From Oxalobacteraceae sp. CFBP 8761 (GTDB taxonomy: Bacteria; Pseudomonadota; Gammaproteobacteria; Burkholderiales; Burkholderiaceae_D): a DNA stretch of 64,000 nucleotides. The position numbers were made by a program, and so were the translations under genes. Position 1 is the stretch's first letter. Each line of letters starts with the position of its first letter. The stretch spans positions 1,172,056 through 1,236,055 of the forward strand of contig JACYUE010000002.1 in NCBI GenBank assembly GCA_014841595.1. Reading direction: 5' to 3'. Of this stretch, positions 16,170 through 25,637 are shown in pieces. Under the pieces are notes generated by a model that was not told the DNA's origin, searched no databases, and saw only the letters and a program-made list of their open reading frames with translations.

Positions 16170-17723
16170 TTACTCACCAAACGAACGACGTACGCCGTCG
16201 GCCGAACGTGGGTGGGCACCCTTGTAGCCACCTTCGCGACGGGCCGGCTGGCCTTCACGCGGGGCGCTGAAACGGTTGCCGTCACGTGGCGCGCTTGGCG
16301 CACGTGGTGCGGCGCCCGGTGCGCGTGCCGGACCGGCTTCACGCGGACCACGGTCAGCGTAACGGCTTTCCGACGGGGCGCCACGGGAACCGCTGGCAGC
16401 GCGATCGGCGTAGCCTTCACGCGCGCCGGATGGCTTCGAGAAACCGCGCGATGCCGGCTTGGCCGACGGGCTGCGGCCATCGCCTGGCTTCCAGCCGGCG
16501 CGGGCCGGTGCTGCAGCGCGCTTTGGCTCGAAACCTTCGACGACAGCGACCGGGATCGGCTGGCGCGTGAAGCGCTCGATGCGGCGCACGTTCATGCTTT
16601 CAGCGTGGTTCACCAGCGAGACGGCGACACCGTTACGGCCTGCACGACCGGTACGGCCGATGCGGTGGACGTAGTCTTCCGGGAACTTCGGCAGGTCGTA
16701 GTTGACGACGTGCGTGATGCTTGGCACGTCGATGCCGCGTGCGGCGACGTCGGTCGCAACCAGCACCTTGATGCTGCCACGACGCATGCTGTCCAGCGTG
16801 CGGTTACGCGCGCCCTGGTGCATGTCGCCATGCAATGCGGCAGCAGCGAAACCGGCGATGTTCAGGCGGTCGGCGATCGTGTCGGCGTCACGCTTGGTGG
16901 CGGTGAAGACCACGGCCTGGTCCATCGATTCGTCGCGCAGCAGGTGGTCCAGCAGGCGATTCTTGTGCGACAGGTCGTCGACGAAGTGGACGCGCTGCGA
17001 GATGTTCTCGTGGCGGTTGGTCGCGCTGGCGATCTGGATCGTCATCGGATCGGTCGTGATGCGGCGTGCCATGTTGCCGACGACGCCATCCAGCGTGGCC
17101 GAGAACAGCATGGTTTGACGCGCCGACGGGGTCGCGGCAACGATTTTCTCGATGTCGTCGATGAAGCCCATGTCCAGCATGCGGTCGGCTTCGTCGAGCA
17201 CGAGGATCTCGAGCTGCGAGAAGTCGATCTTGCCCGACTCCATGTGGTCAATCAGACGGCCTGGGGTAGCAACCAGGATTTCAGGGTTCTTGGCCAGCAG
17301 TTGCATCTGTTTCGGGTATGGCATGCCGCCCAGGATCGAGACGCAGCGCAGGCGGCGCATGTGGGCCGTGTACTGTTCGGTTGCAGCCGAGACTTGCAGG
17401 GCCAGTTCGCGGGTTGGGGTCAGCACCAGCATTTTTGGCTGAGCAGCCTTGAAACGGACGCGCTCGCCTTTGGCACGGGCAGCCTGTGCTTCTTGTGCAG
17501 CGGTCTTGCCGGCTGGCGTTTCTTCGGCGTTGGCCAGCTTGTTCAGTGCTGGCAGCATGAAGGCGGCAGTCTTGCCCGAACCGGTTTGCGACGAGACCAG
17601 CAGGTCACGGCCGGCGATAGCGGCAGGAATGGCTTGCGCCTGGACTGGCGTAGGGGTGGTGTAACCGGTATCGGCAACAGCCTGGACGAGGGACGCGTGG
17701 AGGCCTAGGGCTTCAAAACTCAT
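16170..17723 (-). CDS. rhlE: DEAD-box RNA helicase, RhlE type
   Basis: 517 residues. Q motif and motif I (SQTGSGKTA, about 45-53), 'PTRELALQV', 'ATPGRLIDH', DEAD ('VLDEADRMLDMGF'), SAT ('LFSATL') and motif VI ('HRIGRTGRAG') are all present, so the ATPase core is complete. A 25-residue Ala/Lys-rich insert follows motif I. The C-terminal 130 residues are Arg/Gly/Ser/Pro-rich, as in RhlE proteins of beta- and gammaproteobacteria that act in ribosome assembly and RNA turnover. The ATG at 17723 matches the family N-terminus 'MSFEALGL'. Upstream lies a long non-coding leader. Confidence 0.9.
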   Translation of the reverse strand: MSFEALGLHASLVQAVADTGYTTPTPVQAQAIPAAIAGRDLLVSSQTGSGKTAAFMLPALNKLANAEETPAGKTAAQEAQAARAKGERVRFKAAQPKMLVLTPTRELALQVSAATEQYTAHMRRLRCVSILGGMPYPKQMQLLAKNPEILVATPGRLIDHMESGKIDFSQLEILVLDEADRMLDMGFIDDIEKIVAATPSARQTMLFSATLDGVVGNMARRITTDPMTIQIASATNRHENISQRVHFVDDLSHKNRLLDHLLRDESMDQAVVFTATKRDADTIADRLNIAGFAAAALHGDMHQGARNRTLDSMRRGSIKVLVATDVAARGIDVPSITHVVNYDLPKFPEDYVHRIGRTGRAGRNGVAVSLVNHAESMNVRRIERFTRQPIPVAVVEGFEPKRAAAPARAGWKPGDGRSPSAKPASRGFSKPSGAREGYADRAASGSRGAPSESRYADRGPREAGPARAPGAAPRAPSAPRDGNRFSAPREGQPARREGGYKGAHPRSADGVRRSFGE

Positions 17724-18112
17724 GTGATCTGTACTTTCGGAATAAATCAAATACGCTCGCACGGATGGCGCGAACGAAAAAATGCAACGCGAACCAACAA
17801 ACGAAATGACTCAGAATGAAAGAAATTTCGGCACAAAAGCTTTGCGCCGGGACGGTGTCTGAAAGCGACACACAGGGCGGGAGGGCTTTAGAAAGGCGCT
17901 CTAATGAGCTGCCTGGGGTTTGCGGTGCTGCTTGGATGACTGCCTTGCTGCTGCCTGACCTGAATGTTTTCAGAACAGGGCGCGATGTCGCAGTGCACAA
18001 ACCGAACTATACAGGTTTTTCGGCCTTCGTGCACGGACCCTTTGAAAATCGTATAACTGGCTGCGTGCGAAACGACTGCCAGCACCCCCATGGCGGGAAT
18101 GCTGGCCAGAGA
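17724..18112. other. Intergenic gap between rhlE and the transglycosylase gene
   Basis: 389 bp without a convincing gene; the frames that cross it are shadows without ribosome sites. It is AT-richer than its surroundings and precedes rhlE on the minus strand. A TATAGT -10-like hexamer lies on that strand near 18007. A long 5' leader for rhlE, as is common for DEAD-box genes, is a reasonable reading. I see no repeats or terminator in it. Confidence 0.5.
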
Positions 18113-19435
18113 TCAGCGCTGCTTGCGCTTGGACGACGTATTGCGGGAAATGCGCTTGCTGTCCTTGCTCACGCCGGCCTTGGTCTTGAAGCGGCTGGTG
18201 GCGCGCTTGACGATACCACGGTCGGCTTCGAACGCCACGACGGCATTGTCGATGATGTTCTCGGCGATGTCGCTGTGGCTCGAGGTCGAGATTTTCGGCA
18301 CCAGGATCGTCGAACCCACTTTCAGGAGCGACTGCGCCGGGATGTTATTCGCCTGGCGGATGACTTCCGGCGTGGTGCCGAACTTGGAAGCCAGCGAAGC
18401 AATGCTCACGCGCGCACCGGTGATCTTGTGCGTGGTCCAGGTGGACAGGGCATGGCCCCATTGCGCGAGGTTCAGGTGAAACTTCTCGGCGTTTTCTTTC
18501 GGCAGCAGGATCTGCGTCTGGGCGCCGCCGATGATGACCGGCTTCTTGAACTGCGGATTGAGCGCCTTGAATTCGTCGAGCGACATTTCGGCCAGCTGGG
18601 CGGCGACTGCCAGATCGATGTCACTGGTCTTGTCGACCGTGGTGAAGTAGGGCTGGTTGTCGATCGCTGGCAGCACGACGCCATAGTTGCCCGGATTGGC
18701 GATCACGTTCTTGACCGCCTGCAGCTTTGGCACATAGTTGCGCGTTTCGGCCGGCATCAGGTCGGCCAGGCTTTCGAAATCGGTCGGTTTGCCTTCGGCC
18801 TGGTTTTTCTTGATGGCGCGCTGCACATTGCCTTCGCCCCAGTTGTACGCAGCCAGGGCCAGCGGCCAGTCGCCGAACATCGTGTACAGGCGCTGCAGAT
18901 AGCTCAGCGCTGCATCGGTGGAGGCCACGACGCCACGGCGCTCGTCCTTGAACATGTTCTGCTTGAGGTCGAAATCCTTGCCCGTGCCCGGCACGAACTG
19001 CCACAGGCCGGCGGCGTTGGCGCTCGACATGGCTTGCGGGTTGAAGGCCGATTCGATCACCGGCAGCAGCGCCAGTTCGGTCGGCATGCCGCGCTTTTCG
19101 AGCTCGGACACCACGTGGTACAGGTAAGGGGAAGCGCGGCCGGAGATGCGGGACAGCGTGGCGGGATGATTGGCGTAGGCCTGGGTATGACGGGTGACGA
19201 GCGCGTTGTTCAGATCGGGAATCGCGTATCCGCTGCGAATGCGGCCCCAGACGTCGGTTTCGCGGTATTCATCGAGTTTGGTCTGGACTTGCGACGGTGC
19301 TGCGGTGGTGCGGCTGCCGACTGCGGCAGACTGGACGGTAGGCAGTGAGGCTGCGTCCATGGCAAAACTGAGGGGTGACGCGGCCAGGAAGGCCAATGCA
19401 GCCAGTGCGAAGGTAGGACGTTTCGTGTTGTGCAT
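18113..19435 (-). CDS. Lytic murein transglycosylase, MltD-like, with LysM domain
   Basis: Cleaves peptidoglycan glycan strands to 1,6-anhydro products. The 440-residue protein has a cleavable signal peptide (about 1-25) and a family 23 SLT domain (about 100-240). The catalytic Glu is E128 in 'LLPVIESAFNPQA', followed by 'SSANAAGLWQFVPGTGKDFDL' and 'ALAAYNWGEGNVQRAI'. One clear LysM domain follows (about 340-385, 'HKITGARVSIASLASKFGTTPEVIRQANNI'), then a Lys/Arg-rich tail. It lacks the lipobox of E. coli MltD, so it is probably periplasmic rather than lipid-anchored. A TTGACT/TACACT promoter precedes it. Confidence 0.9.
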   Translation of the reverse strand: MHNTKRPTFALAALAFLAASPLSFAMDAASLPTVQSAAVGSRTTAAPSQVQTKLDEYRETDVWGRIRSGYAIPDLNNALVTRHTQAYANHPATLSRISGRASPYLYHVVSELEKRGMPTELALLPVIESAFNPQAMSSANAAGLWQFVPGTGKDFDLKQNMFKDERRGVVASTDAALSYLQRLYTMFGDWPLALAAYNWGEGNVQRAIKKNQAEGKPTDFESLADLMPAETRNYVPKLQAVKNVIANPGNYGVVLPAIDNQPYFTTVDKTSDIDLAVAAQLAEMSLDEFKALNPQFKKPVIIGGAQTQILLPKENAEKFHLNLAQWGHALSTWTTHKITGARVSIASLASKFGTTPEVIRQANNIPAQSLLKVGSTILVPKISTSSHSDIAENIIDNAVVAFEADRGIVKRATSRFKTKAGVSKDSKRISRNTSSKRKQR

Positions 19436-19780
19436 AGCTTTCCAATGTTGCGTTCTGGAACGAACGGACCGAGGACCAGGAGGCAGTGTACGAAGGGATT
19501 GTCGAGCGAGTCAAGATGTATGACGCCTTCGTTACAATAAAAATGCCCTCTAGAATCGCGCGCGTTGACATCATGAAAACAGAAGATGCCATCAGGATCA
19601 TCGAAATTAATGAACCGCCGGTATTTTTAGTCAGCAGCAGCGGGATATGGCGCCGCTATCCACTGCGCATACGACGGCGTCCAGCAAACGTTACCCGTGG
19701 CGCTGGGCCGATCTATGAGCACACGCAAAGAGTGCGTACAATCCCGCTTTTGCAGTCTGCATTGCTATTGAAAGTCTTCT
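19436..19780. other. Divergent intergenic region upstream of the MltD-like and DUF1415 genes
   Basis: 345 bp with no supported gene; a 108-codon frame crossing it has no ribosome site and an implausible sequence. It holds the minus-strand promoter noted separately. A TACAAT -10-like hexamer at 19737-19742 lies 38 bp before the DUF1415 start. Confidence 0.5.
19485..19514 (-). promoter_or_regulatory. Sigma-70-type promoter of the transglycosylase gene
   Basis: Reading the minus strand, TTGACT (complement of 19509-19514) and TACACT (complement of 19485-19490) are separated by 18 bp. Transcription would start about 45 bases before the start codon at 19435. The -35 is near consensus and the -10 is moderate. 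Confidence 0.5.
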
Positions 19781-20347
19781 ATGAGCACTCCCAACCTCAA
19801 CGCCGACGATGATGCCATCATCGGGGCGACCCGCAACTGGCTTGAACGCGCGGTGATCGGCCTGAATCTGTGCCCGTTTGCCAAGGCCGTGTATGTCAAG
19901 GAGCAGGTGCGCTATGTCGTTGCCACCGCCACCACGCCCGAGCAATTGCTTGAAACGTTAATGGACGAGCTGCAGCACTTGTCCGATACCGATGCCGCCA
20001 AGATCGACACCACGCTGATCATTCACCCGTTCGTGCTGGGTGATTTCGAGGATTACAACGAGTTCCTGGACGTGGCCGATGCCGCGCTCGAGGACATGCA
20101 GCTCGATGGTGAGCTGCAGGTGGCCAGCTTCCATCCTTTATATCAGTTCGCCGACACCGACATCAACGATATCTCGAATTACACGAACCGCGCGCCATAC
20201 CCGATCCTGCACTTGCTGCGCGAAGAGAGCATCGAGCGCGCCGTGGAAGCCTTCCCGCAGGCGGAAGATATCTTCGAAAAGAATATCGAGACGATGGAAC
20301 AGCTGGGACACGACGGTTGGGACAAACTCCATGTCGGACCAGCGTGA
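19781..20347 (+). CDS. DUF1415 family protein
   Basis: 188 residues matching DUF1415 (PF07209) end to end: 'WLERAVIGLNLCPFAKAVYVKEQVRYVV', 'IHPFVLGDFEDYNEFLD', 'QVASFHPLYQFADT' and 'NYTNRAPYPILHLLRE'. The Cys-Pro-Phe-Ala block is invariant in the family. The function is unknown; no signal peptide or membrane segment is seen. Its last 17 bases overlap the DUF1289 gene, and the two probably share one transcript. Confidence 0.85.
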   Translation: MSTPNLNADDDAIIGATRNWLERAVIGLNLCPFAKAVYVKEQVRYVVATATTPEQLLETLMDELQHLSDTDAAKIDTTLIIHPFVLGDFEDYNEFLDVADAALEDMQLDGELQVASFHPLYQFADTDINDISNYTNRAPYPILHLLREESIERAVEAFPQAEDIFEKNIETMEQLGHDGWDKLHVGPA

Positions 20348-20576
20348 AGCGGGCGGGGCCAGTCCCGCACGGGTGACGCCGGTAACACCCGGAACCCCGG
20401 CCGGTCGGCCGGACACGCCGTGCGTGGCGGTATGCTCGACCACGTTCGACGAAGTCTGCCGCGGCTGCGGCCGCACTGTGGCCGAGGTTGCTCACTGGGT
20501 GTCGATGAGCGCCGATGCCAAAGAGCTCGTCTGGCAGCGCATCCTGGCGCAGGGTTACCCGCGCCGGAACAAGTGA
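20331..20576 (+). CDS. DUF1289 family cysteine-motif protein
   Basis: 81 residues. After a Pro/Gly-rich N-terminus comes the DUF1289 core 'CVAVCSTTFDEVCRGCGRTVAEVAHW' (C-x3-C-x7-C-x2-C). These four Cys probably bind a metal or an Fe-S centre. The ATG at 20331 overlaps the DUF1415 gene by 17 bases in another frame. Small DUF1289 proteins occur widely in proteobacteria with no assigned role. Confidence 0.8.
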   Translation: MSDQREAGGASPARVTPVTPGTPAGRPDTPCVAVCSTTFDEVCRGCGRTVAEVAHWVSMSADAKELVWQRILAQGYPRRNK

Positions 20577-20595
20577 CCGCTGTTAGTTAGCGTTA

Positions 20596-21105
20596 TTAAT
20601 AGCTGCCGATAAAGTCGCGCTTGCCGATCGGCACACCGTTGTGGCGCAGGATCGCGTACGCGGTCGTCACGTGGAAGCCAAACTGCGGCATCGCGAAGTG
20701 GGTCAGGTAGACCGCGCCGGTGTCGAAATGGCGTGCGCGTTCGCCGCTGCCATGGGTGATCGGGCGGGTTGCACCGGCGTCGATGTCGGCTTGTTCCAGG
20801 CTGTCCAGGAAGCCGACCGTACGCGTGATGCGCTGCTGCAGTTCGGTGAAGGTGCGCTCGCCATCTTCGTAGCGCGGCGATTCGATGCCGGCCAGGCGCG
20901 CCCCGGCGCCCTTGGCGAAATCGGTGGCGAGCTGGATCTGGCGCGCCAGCGGGAACATGTCGGGGAACAGGCGGGCCTGTAACAGGGCATCCGGTTCGAT
21001 GCGCCGCTCCAGCGCATGGGCCTCGGCTTTTTCGAGCACGCCGGCCAGGGCGTCGAGCAATTGGCGAAACACCGGCACCGAAGCGGCGTACAGGGAATGA
21101 CTCAT
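20596..21105 (-). CDS. DUF1993 family protein
   Basis: 169 residues matching DUF1993 (PF09351): 'SLYAASVPVFRQLLDALAGVLEKAEAHA', 'RLFPDMFPLARQIQLATDFAKG', 'TFTELQQRITRTVGFLDSL', 'HFAMPQFGFHVTTAYAILRHNGV' and the terminal 'GKRDFIGSY'. The fold is a DinB/YfiT-like four-helix bundle; conserved His residues suggest metal binding but the activity is unknown. The ATG at 21105 is chosen over one ten codons upstream because a strong GAGGAGAA ribosome site precedes it. Confidence 0.85.
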   Translation of the reverse strand: MSHSLYAASVPVFRQLLDALAGVLEKAEAHALERRIEPDALLQARLFPDMFPLARQIQLATDFAKGAGARLAGIESPRYEDGERTFTELQQRITRTVGFLDSLEQADIDAGATRPITHGSGERARHFDTGAVYLTHFAMPQFGFHVTTAYAILRHNGVPIGKRDFIGSY

Positions 21106-21277
21106 CAGATTCTCCTCGATTAGAAACGCGTTCATGACAATCCATCATAGCAAGTCTGGTCGCGCGTTGCCGACCAGTAGTTATGGGCCGTTAGCTAGTG
21201 ACGCTTAGCAAGCGACGGCGCATAATCGCGTTTTTTACATCAAATCAGTAAAACCAGCGCCGGCGGCGCCAACGTCC

Positions 21278-24200
21278 ATGTCCACATCGTCATCCACTAC
21301 CCCCACCATCCTGTCGCGTCTGGGCAGCCTGTATGGCCGCTCGCTGTACCGCGCCTTGTTACTGGTGGTGTTCGTCGGACTGGCGGGACCGGCCGCCGTG
21401 GGCAGTTATCTTCTGATCGGGGTCCAGGAGCGCGCGGCGGTTGCCGCGGCGCTCGACGAATCGCTGCAGCGCAATGCAGAGATCCTCGCGCTCGGCGTGC
21501 AGGAGCCGCTCTGGAATCTGGATCCGGAAACGGCGCGGCCGCTGCTCGATGCGATGCTGCGCGACCCGGCCGTCGTCATGGTCGAGCTGCATGGCCCGGA
21601 AGGCGAGGTCGCGCTACGGGTACGCTCGCCGGCGAGGCCGCTGGGCCAGGTGCTTAGCGCCGAACGGCCGGTCGTGATGCGCGGCGAGACGATCGGCACC
21701 GTGCGTCTCGAGATGGACGACTACCTCAGCCGCCAGGAACTGCGCCGCAAGCAGCGCAATTATGCGCTGGTCGTTGTCGGGCAGGTCGCCGTTTCGCTGC
21801 TGCTGATCGCGCTGCTGTTGCGGCGCCGGTTGCTCTCGCCGCTGCGCAGCCTGATGCGGTTTTCCGACCGGCTGGCGCGCGCCGACTTCGATACGCCGCT
21901 CGCGCTGTCGGCGGCCGACGAACTGGGGCGCCTGGGCCGGCAGATGGAGCGCATGCGCCTGGCCATTCGCGATCTGTTCGCCGACATCGCGCGGCGTGAA
22001 GAACAGTTTCGCAGCATCGTGAACCAGGTCCCCGGCGCCGTGTTTCGCGTGCGCGCCGGCGGGGCCATCGAATTCGTGAGCGATGCGATCGAAGACATCA
22101 CCGGCCACTCGGCAGAGCGCCTGATGCGCGCCACGACCGACGACTGGAGCGATATCGTGCATCCGGAAGACCGGCGCCGGTACAGCCACACGGTGCGCCA
22201 CGCCGCGCGCGTCGGTGACGCGTATCAGATGGAATACCGGATCATCGATGCCCACGGCGTGGAGCGCTGGGTGCAGGAAAGCGGCCAGCCGCAGGGATTG
22301 TCGGGCGCGGCTGCGCTGGACGGCGCGGTGCGGATCGACGGCATCATCTCGGATATCAGTGAGCGCAAGCACAACGAGATGCGCATCGAGGCCCTGCTCA
22401 CCGAACAGGGCGCGATCCTCGACAACGTGATGTTCGGCGTGCTGTTCGTGCGCCAGCGCCGCATCGTTTCGAGCAACCGGCGCGGCGAAACGCTGTTCGG
22501 CTACGACGAGGGCCAGATGGTCGGCCAGTCGACCGAGATCCTGTACCCCACGCGGGAGGATTACGAGCAGACCGCCATGACGCAATACCCGCTGCTGGCG
22601 CGGCGCATGGACCTGGGCGAGGAACACCAGCTTCGCCATCGCGACGGAAGCCTGTTCTGGTGTCTGGTGAGCGGCTCGGCGCTCGACCCGGCGTACCCGG
22701 ACGAAGGCAGCATCTGGGTGTTCGCCGACATCACCGAACGCAAGCTGGCCGAAGAAAAGCTGCGCCTGTCGGCCACGGTGCTCGAACACATCGCCGATGG
22801 CGTGATGGTGCTGGACGTGACGGGCCGGATCGTCGCCATCAACCCGGCTTTCACCTGCATCACCGGTTACAGCGAAGAAGAGGCGGTGGGGCGCGAGTCG
22901 AGCATGATGCGCGGCCGGCTCCAGGACGACGCCTTCTATCACAAGCTGTGGCGCGAGCTGGACGAGACGGGCTTCTGGCGCGGCGAGATCTGGGATACGC
23001 GCCGGGATGGCGAAGCGTATCTGGAGTCACTGACCGTCACGGCGGTGCGGGGCGACGCTGGCGCGGTCACGCATTACGTGTCGGTCTTCAGCGACATTAC
23101 CCGCGCGCGCGAATCGCAGAACCAGCTCGACCACCTGGCACACCACGATCCCCTGACCACGCTGCCCAACCGCCTGCTGTACCACGACCGCCTGCGCCAC
23201 GCGATGACGCGCGCGCAGCGCGACGGCCAGCAGCTCGCGGTGCTGTTCATCGACCTCGATCGCTTCAAGAACGTCAACGACACACTGGGGCACCACGTCG
23301 GCGACGAACTGCTCAAGCAGGCCGCAAGCGCGCTGGCCCGGTGCCTGCGCGAAGGCGACACGCTGGCGCGCCTGGGTGGTGACGAATTCATCGTGCTGCT
23401 CGAGGATATCGGCGGCGTCGCCGGCGCGACCCGCGTGGCGGCCAAGCTGATCGCGATGTTCGAGCAGCCGTTCATGGTGTCCGGCTACGAGCTCTTTGTC
23501 ACGGGCAGCGTCGGTATCAGCCTGTATCCGCAGGATGCGCAGGACATGCACATGTTGATCCGCAACGCCGACGTGGCGATGTACCAGGCCAAGGCGCGCG
23601 GGCGCAACGGCTACCAGTTCTATGCGGCGTCGATGAGCGGCGACGGCGTCGAACGCCTGCGCATGGAAGGCCTGCTGCGCCGCGCGATCGACAAGAACGA
23701 GATCTATCTGGCGTACCAGCCGCAGGTCGAGATGGACACTGGCCGCCTGACCGGCGTGGAAGCGCTGGTGCGCTGGCACAGTGCCGAGCTGGGTCAGATC
23801 GGCCCGTGCCAGTTCATCCCGCTGGCCGAAGACACCGGTTTTATCGGCCAGCTTGGCCAGTGGGTGCTGCAGGAAGCCTGCCGCCAGATGGTGGCGTGGG
23901 AAGCGCAGGGCTTGAGCATGCCGAAGATCGCCGTGAACCTGTCGGTGCGCCAGTTCGAGCGCGGCGGCATGGCGGCGATCGTGACCGAGGTGCTGGAATC
24001 GACCGGCCTCGCGCCGCACCGGCTGCAGCTGGAAGTGACCGAGTCGATCATCATGAACACGGGTGATGCGCTGCAGTACGTGAAAGACCTGCACGCGATC
24101 GGCGTGGGGCTGGCGATCGACGATTTCGGCACCGGCTATTCATCGCTGGCGTACCTGAAGCAGTTGCCGGTGCAGACGCTCAAGATCGACCGCAGCTTCA

Positions 24201-24418
24201 TCAAGGATATCTCGCAGGGACCGGACGACGAGGCCATCGCGGTTGCCATCATCCAGCTTGGCAAGAGCATGAACCTGTCGGTGATTGCCGAAGGTGTCGA
24301 GCGTGCGGATCAGGCGGCCTTTTTGCTGCGCCACGGGTGCAATCTGGCGCAGGGGTATCTGTATGGGAAGCCGGTGGCGGCAGGCGAGATTCTGGCGCGC
24401 TGGGGCGTGCAGGGTTAG
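21278..24418 (+). CDS. Membrane PAS-PAS-PAS-GGDEF-EAL c-di-GMP signalling protein
   Basis: 1046 residues: membrane helix (about 24-48), periplasmic sensor stretch (50-160), second helix (162-182), HAMP-like segment (183-240), then three PAS domains (about 242-365, 375-490 and 495-615). A GGDEF domain follows (about 625-785) with intact GGDEF at 700-704 and an I-site-like 'RCLREGD'. An EAL domain (about 800-1045) ends the protein, with EAL at 828-830 and 'DDFGTGYSSL'. Both active sites look complete, so it could make or degrade c-di-GMP; in such tandem proteins one activity usually dominates. The stop overlaps the convergent thioredoxin-like gene by four bases. Confidence 0.92.
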   Translation: MSTSSSTTPTILSRLGSLYGRSLYRALLLVVFVGLAGPAAVGSYLLIGVQERAAVAAALDESLQRNAEILALGVQEPLWNLDPETARPLLDAMLRDPAVVMVELHGPEGEVALRVRSPARPLGQVLSAERPVVMRGETIGTVRLEMDDYLSRQELRRKQRNYALVVVGQVAVSLLLIALLLRRRLLSPLRSLMRFSDRLARADFDTPLALSAADELGRLGRQMERMRLAIRDLFADIARREEQFRSIVNQVPGAVFRVRAGGAIEFVSDAIEDITGHSAERLMRATTDDWSDIVHPEDRRRYSHTVRHAARVGDAYQMEYRIIDAHGVERWVQESGQPQGLSGAAALDGAVRIDGIISDISERKHNEMRIEALLTEQGAILDNVMFGVLFVRQRRIVSSNRRGETLFGYDEGQMVGQSTEILYPTREDYEQTAMTQYPLLARRMDLGEEHQLRHRDGSLFWCLVSGSALDPAYPDEGSIWVFADITERKLAEEKLRLSATVLEHIADGVMVLDVTGRIVAINPAFTCITGYSEEEAVGRESSMMRGRLQDDAFYHKLWRELDETGFWRGEIWDTRRDGEAYLESLTVTAVRGDAGAVTHYVSVFSDITRARESQNQLDHLAHHDPLTTLPNRLLYHDRLRHAMTRAQRDGQQLAVLFIDLDRFKNVNDTLGHHVGDELLKQAASALARCLREGDTLARLGGDEFIVLLEDIGGVAGATRVAAKLIAMFEQPFMVSGYELFVTGSVGISLYPQDAQDMHMLIRNADVAMYQAKARGRNGYQFYAASMSGDGVERLRMEGLLRRAIDKNEIYLAYQPQVEMDTGRLTGVEALVRWHSAELGQIGPCQFIPLAEDTGFIGQLGQWVLQEACRQMVAWEAQGLSMPKIAVNLSVRQFERGGMAAIVTEVLESTGLAPHRLQLEVTESIIMNTGDALQYVKDLHAIGVGLAIDDFGTGYSSLAYLKQLPVQTLKIDRSFIKDISQGPDDEAIAVAIIQLGKSMNLSVIAEGVERADQAAFLLRHGCNLAQGYLYGKPVAAGEILARWGVQG

Positions 24419-24840
24419 TCCGCGCCGCCCAGCAGCAGCCGCAGATTGCAGTCGCGCTGCCATTCGCGGCGCTCAGCGCTCGATTGGGCCAGGCGCGCCA
24501 GTTCGGCCGGCGCGATTTCGGCCTGGGCCTGGATCAGCCGATCGGCCACGCCACCATCGGGCACCATCGTGCCGAAAAACGCCACGGTGTCGCCGCGCTG
24601 CAGCAGCAGCGTCGGGAAGTTGTCGACATCGAGGTCGCCGACCAGGGCGGCCTGGTCTTCGATGTCGATCCAGATGAAGTGCTTGTCCGGGTGGCGCGCG
24701 GCCAGGTTCTCGAACGTGGCGCGGTAGGTCGCGCAGGTGCCGCACCAGGCGGCGCACAGACAGGCGACCGTCCAGGCGTCGTCATGGACGGCGGCGACAG
24801 CGGCGTTGAGGGTCGAGGAATCGAGGGTCAGGCTATGCAT
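24415..24840 (-). CDS. Thioredoxin-like protein
   Basis: 141 residues from the ATG at 24840 (another ATG lies three codons upstream). A thioredoxin fold with the active-site Cys pair 'AAWCGTCATY', then 'FIWIDIEDQAALVGDLDVDNFPTLLL' with the cis-Pro block FPT. There is no signal peptide, so it is cytoplasmic. The extension after the fold (about 100-141) contains a further Cys. Sequence between the active-site Cys residues is Gly-Thr rather than the Gly-Pro of classical thioredoxin, so redox potential probably differs. It converges with the GGDEF-EAL gene. Confidence 0.8.
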   Translation of the reverse strand: MHSLTLDSSTLNAAVAAVHDDAWTVACLCAAWCGTCATYRATFENLAARHPDKHFIWIDIEDQAALVGDLDVDNFPTLLLQRGDTVAFFGTMVPDGGVADRLIQAQAEIAPAELARLAQSSAERREWQRDCNLRLLLGGAD

Positions 24841-24918
24841 GGAGCGCATTTTACTCCGTGTTGCGCTGCAATGTGGGGGTGAAGGCCGGCTGGCATGGAT
24901 GGCGCCCGGCCAAGCGGT

Positions 24919-24924
24919 TAAAAT
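24919..24924 (+). promoter_or_regulatory. -10-like hexamer immediately before tsaB
   Basis: TAAAAT ends six bases before the tsaB ATG (24930), so a transcript started from it would begin at or next to the start codon and be leaderless. No good -35 or extended -10 is visible, so this is tentative. Confidence 0.3.
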
Positions 24925-24929
24925 ACGGG

Positions 24930-25637
24930 ATGCCTACCATTCTTGCCATTGAAACCTCGGCCGAGCTGGCGTCTTGCGCGCTCCTGGTCAACGATGCCGT
25001 CATTTCCCGTGCCACGGCTGGCGTGCGCAGCCACTCGCAATCGATCCTGCCGATGGTGCAGGAACTGCTGCGCGAAGCAGGCATTGCGCTGGCGGACTGC
25101 GACGCCATTGCCTTCGGGGCCGGTCCCGGCTCGTTTACCGGTGTGCGCACTGCCTGCGGCGTCGCGCAGGGATTGGCGTACGGCGCCAATCTGCCGGTGC
25201 TGCCGATGGTGACGCTGGCAGCGATGGCTGAAAGCTGCCGGGCGCGCTGCGGCACGACCGAAGTATTGACCGTGCTCGACGCGCGCATGGGCGAAGTCTA
25301 TTGGGCGCAGTACCGCTTCGATGGCGCATGGTACGAAGTCGTGGCGCCCACGCTGAGCGCGCCGCAGGCCGTGGCGCCGCTGGCGGTTGCTGGTCTGCAG
25401 GCATGCGGCAACGGCTTCGAGGCGTATGCCGACGCGTTCGCCGGACAGGCATTTGCTGCCGGCGCCATGGCGGACATCGTGCCGCATGCGCGCGAGATGG
25501 CGCCCCTTGCCGTTGGGGCGCTGGCGGCCGGGCAGGGCGTGCCGGCGGCGCAGGCGCAGCCGATTTACCTGCGCAACAAGATCGCGTTCACCACCGCCGA
25601 GCGCCTGGTGATCAATGCCGCCAAGGCCGCCGCATGA
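24930..25637 (+). CDS. tsaB: tRNA threonylcarbamoyladenosine biosynthesis protein TsaB
   Basis: TsaB is the non-catalytic ASKHA partner of TsaD in making t6A37 in tRNAs that read ANN codons. The 235-residue protein has 'ILAIETSAELASCALL', 'RSHSQSILPMVQELL', and the family signature 'FGAGPGSFTGVRTACGVAQGLA'. The ATG at 24930 matches the family N-terminus. The stop overlaps the rimI start (ATGA at 25634), a common tsaB-rimI arrangement. No tsaD or tsaE gene is in the window. Confidence 0.92.
   Translation: MPTILAIETSAELASCALLVNDAVISRATAGVRSHSQSILPMVQELLREAGIALADCDAIAFGAGPGSFTGVRTACGVAQGLAYGANLPVLPMVTLAAMAESCRARCGTTEVLTVLDARMGEVYWAQYRFDGAWYEVVAPTLSAPQAVAPLAVAGLQACGNGFEAYADAFAGQAFAAGAMADIVPHAREMAPLAVGALAAGQGVPAAQAQPIYLRNKIAFTTAERLVINAAKAAA

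Noticed and set aside
19486..19812. 108-codon frame before the DUF1415 gene
   Set aside because: No ribosome site, crosses the DUF1415 start in another frame, and its sequence matches no family.
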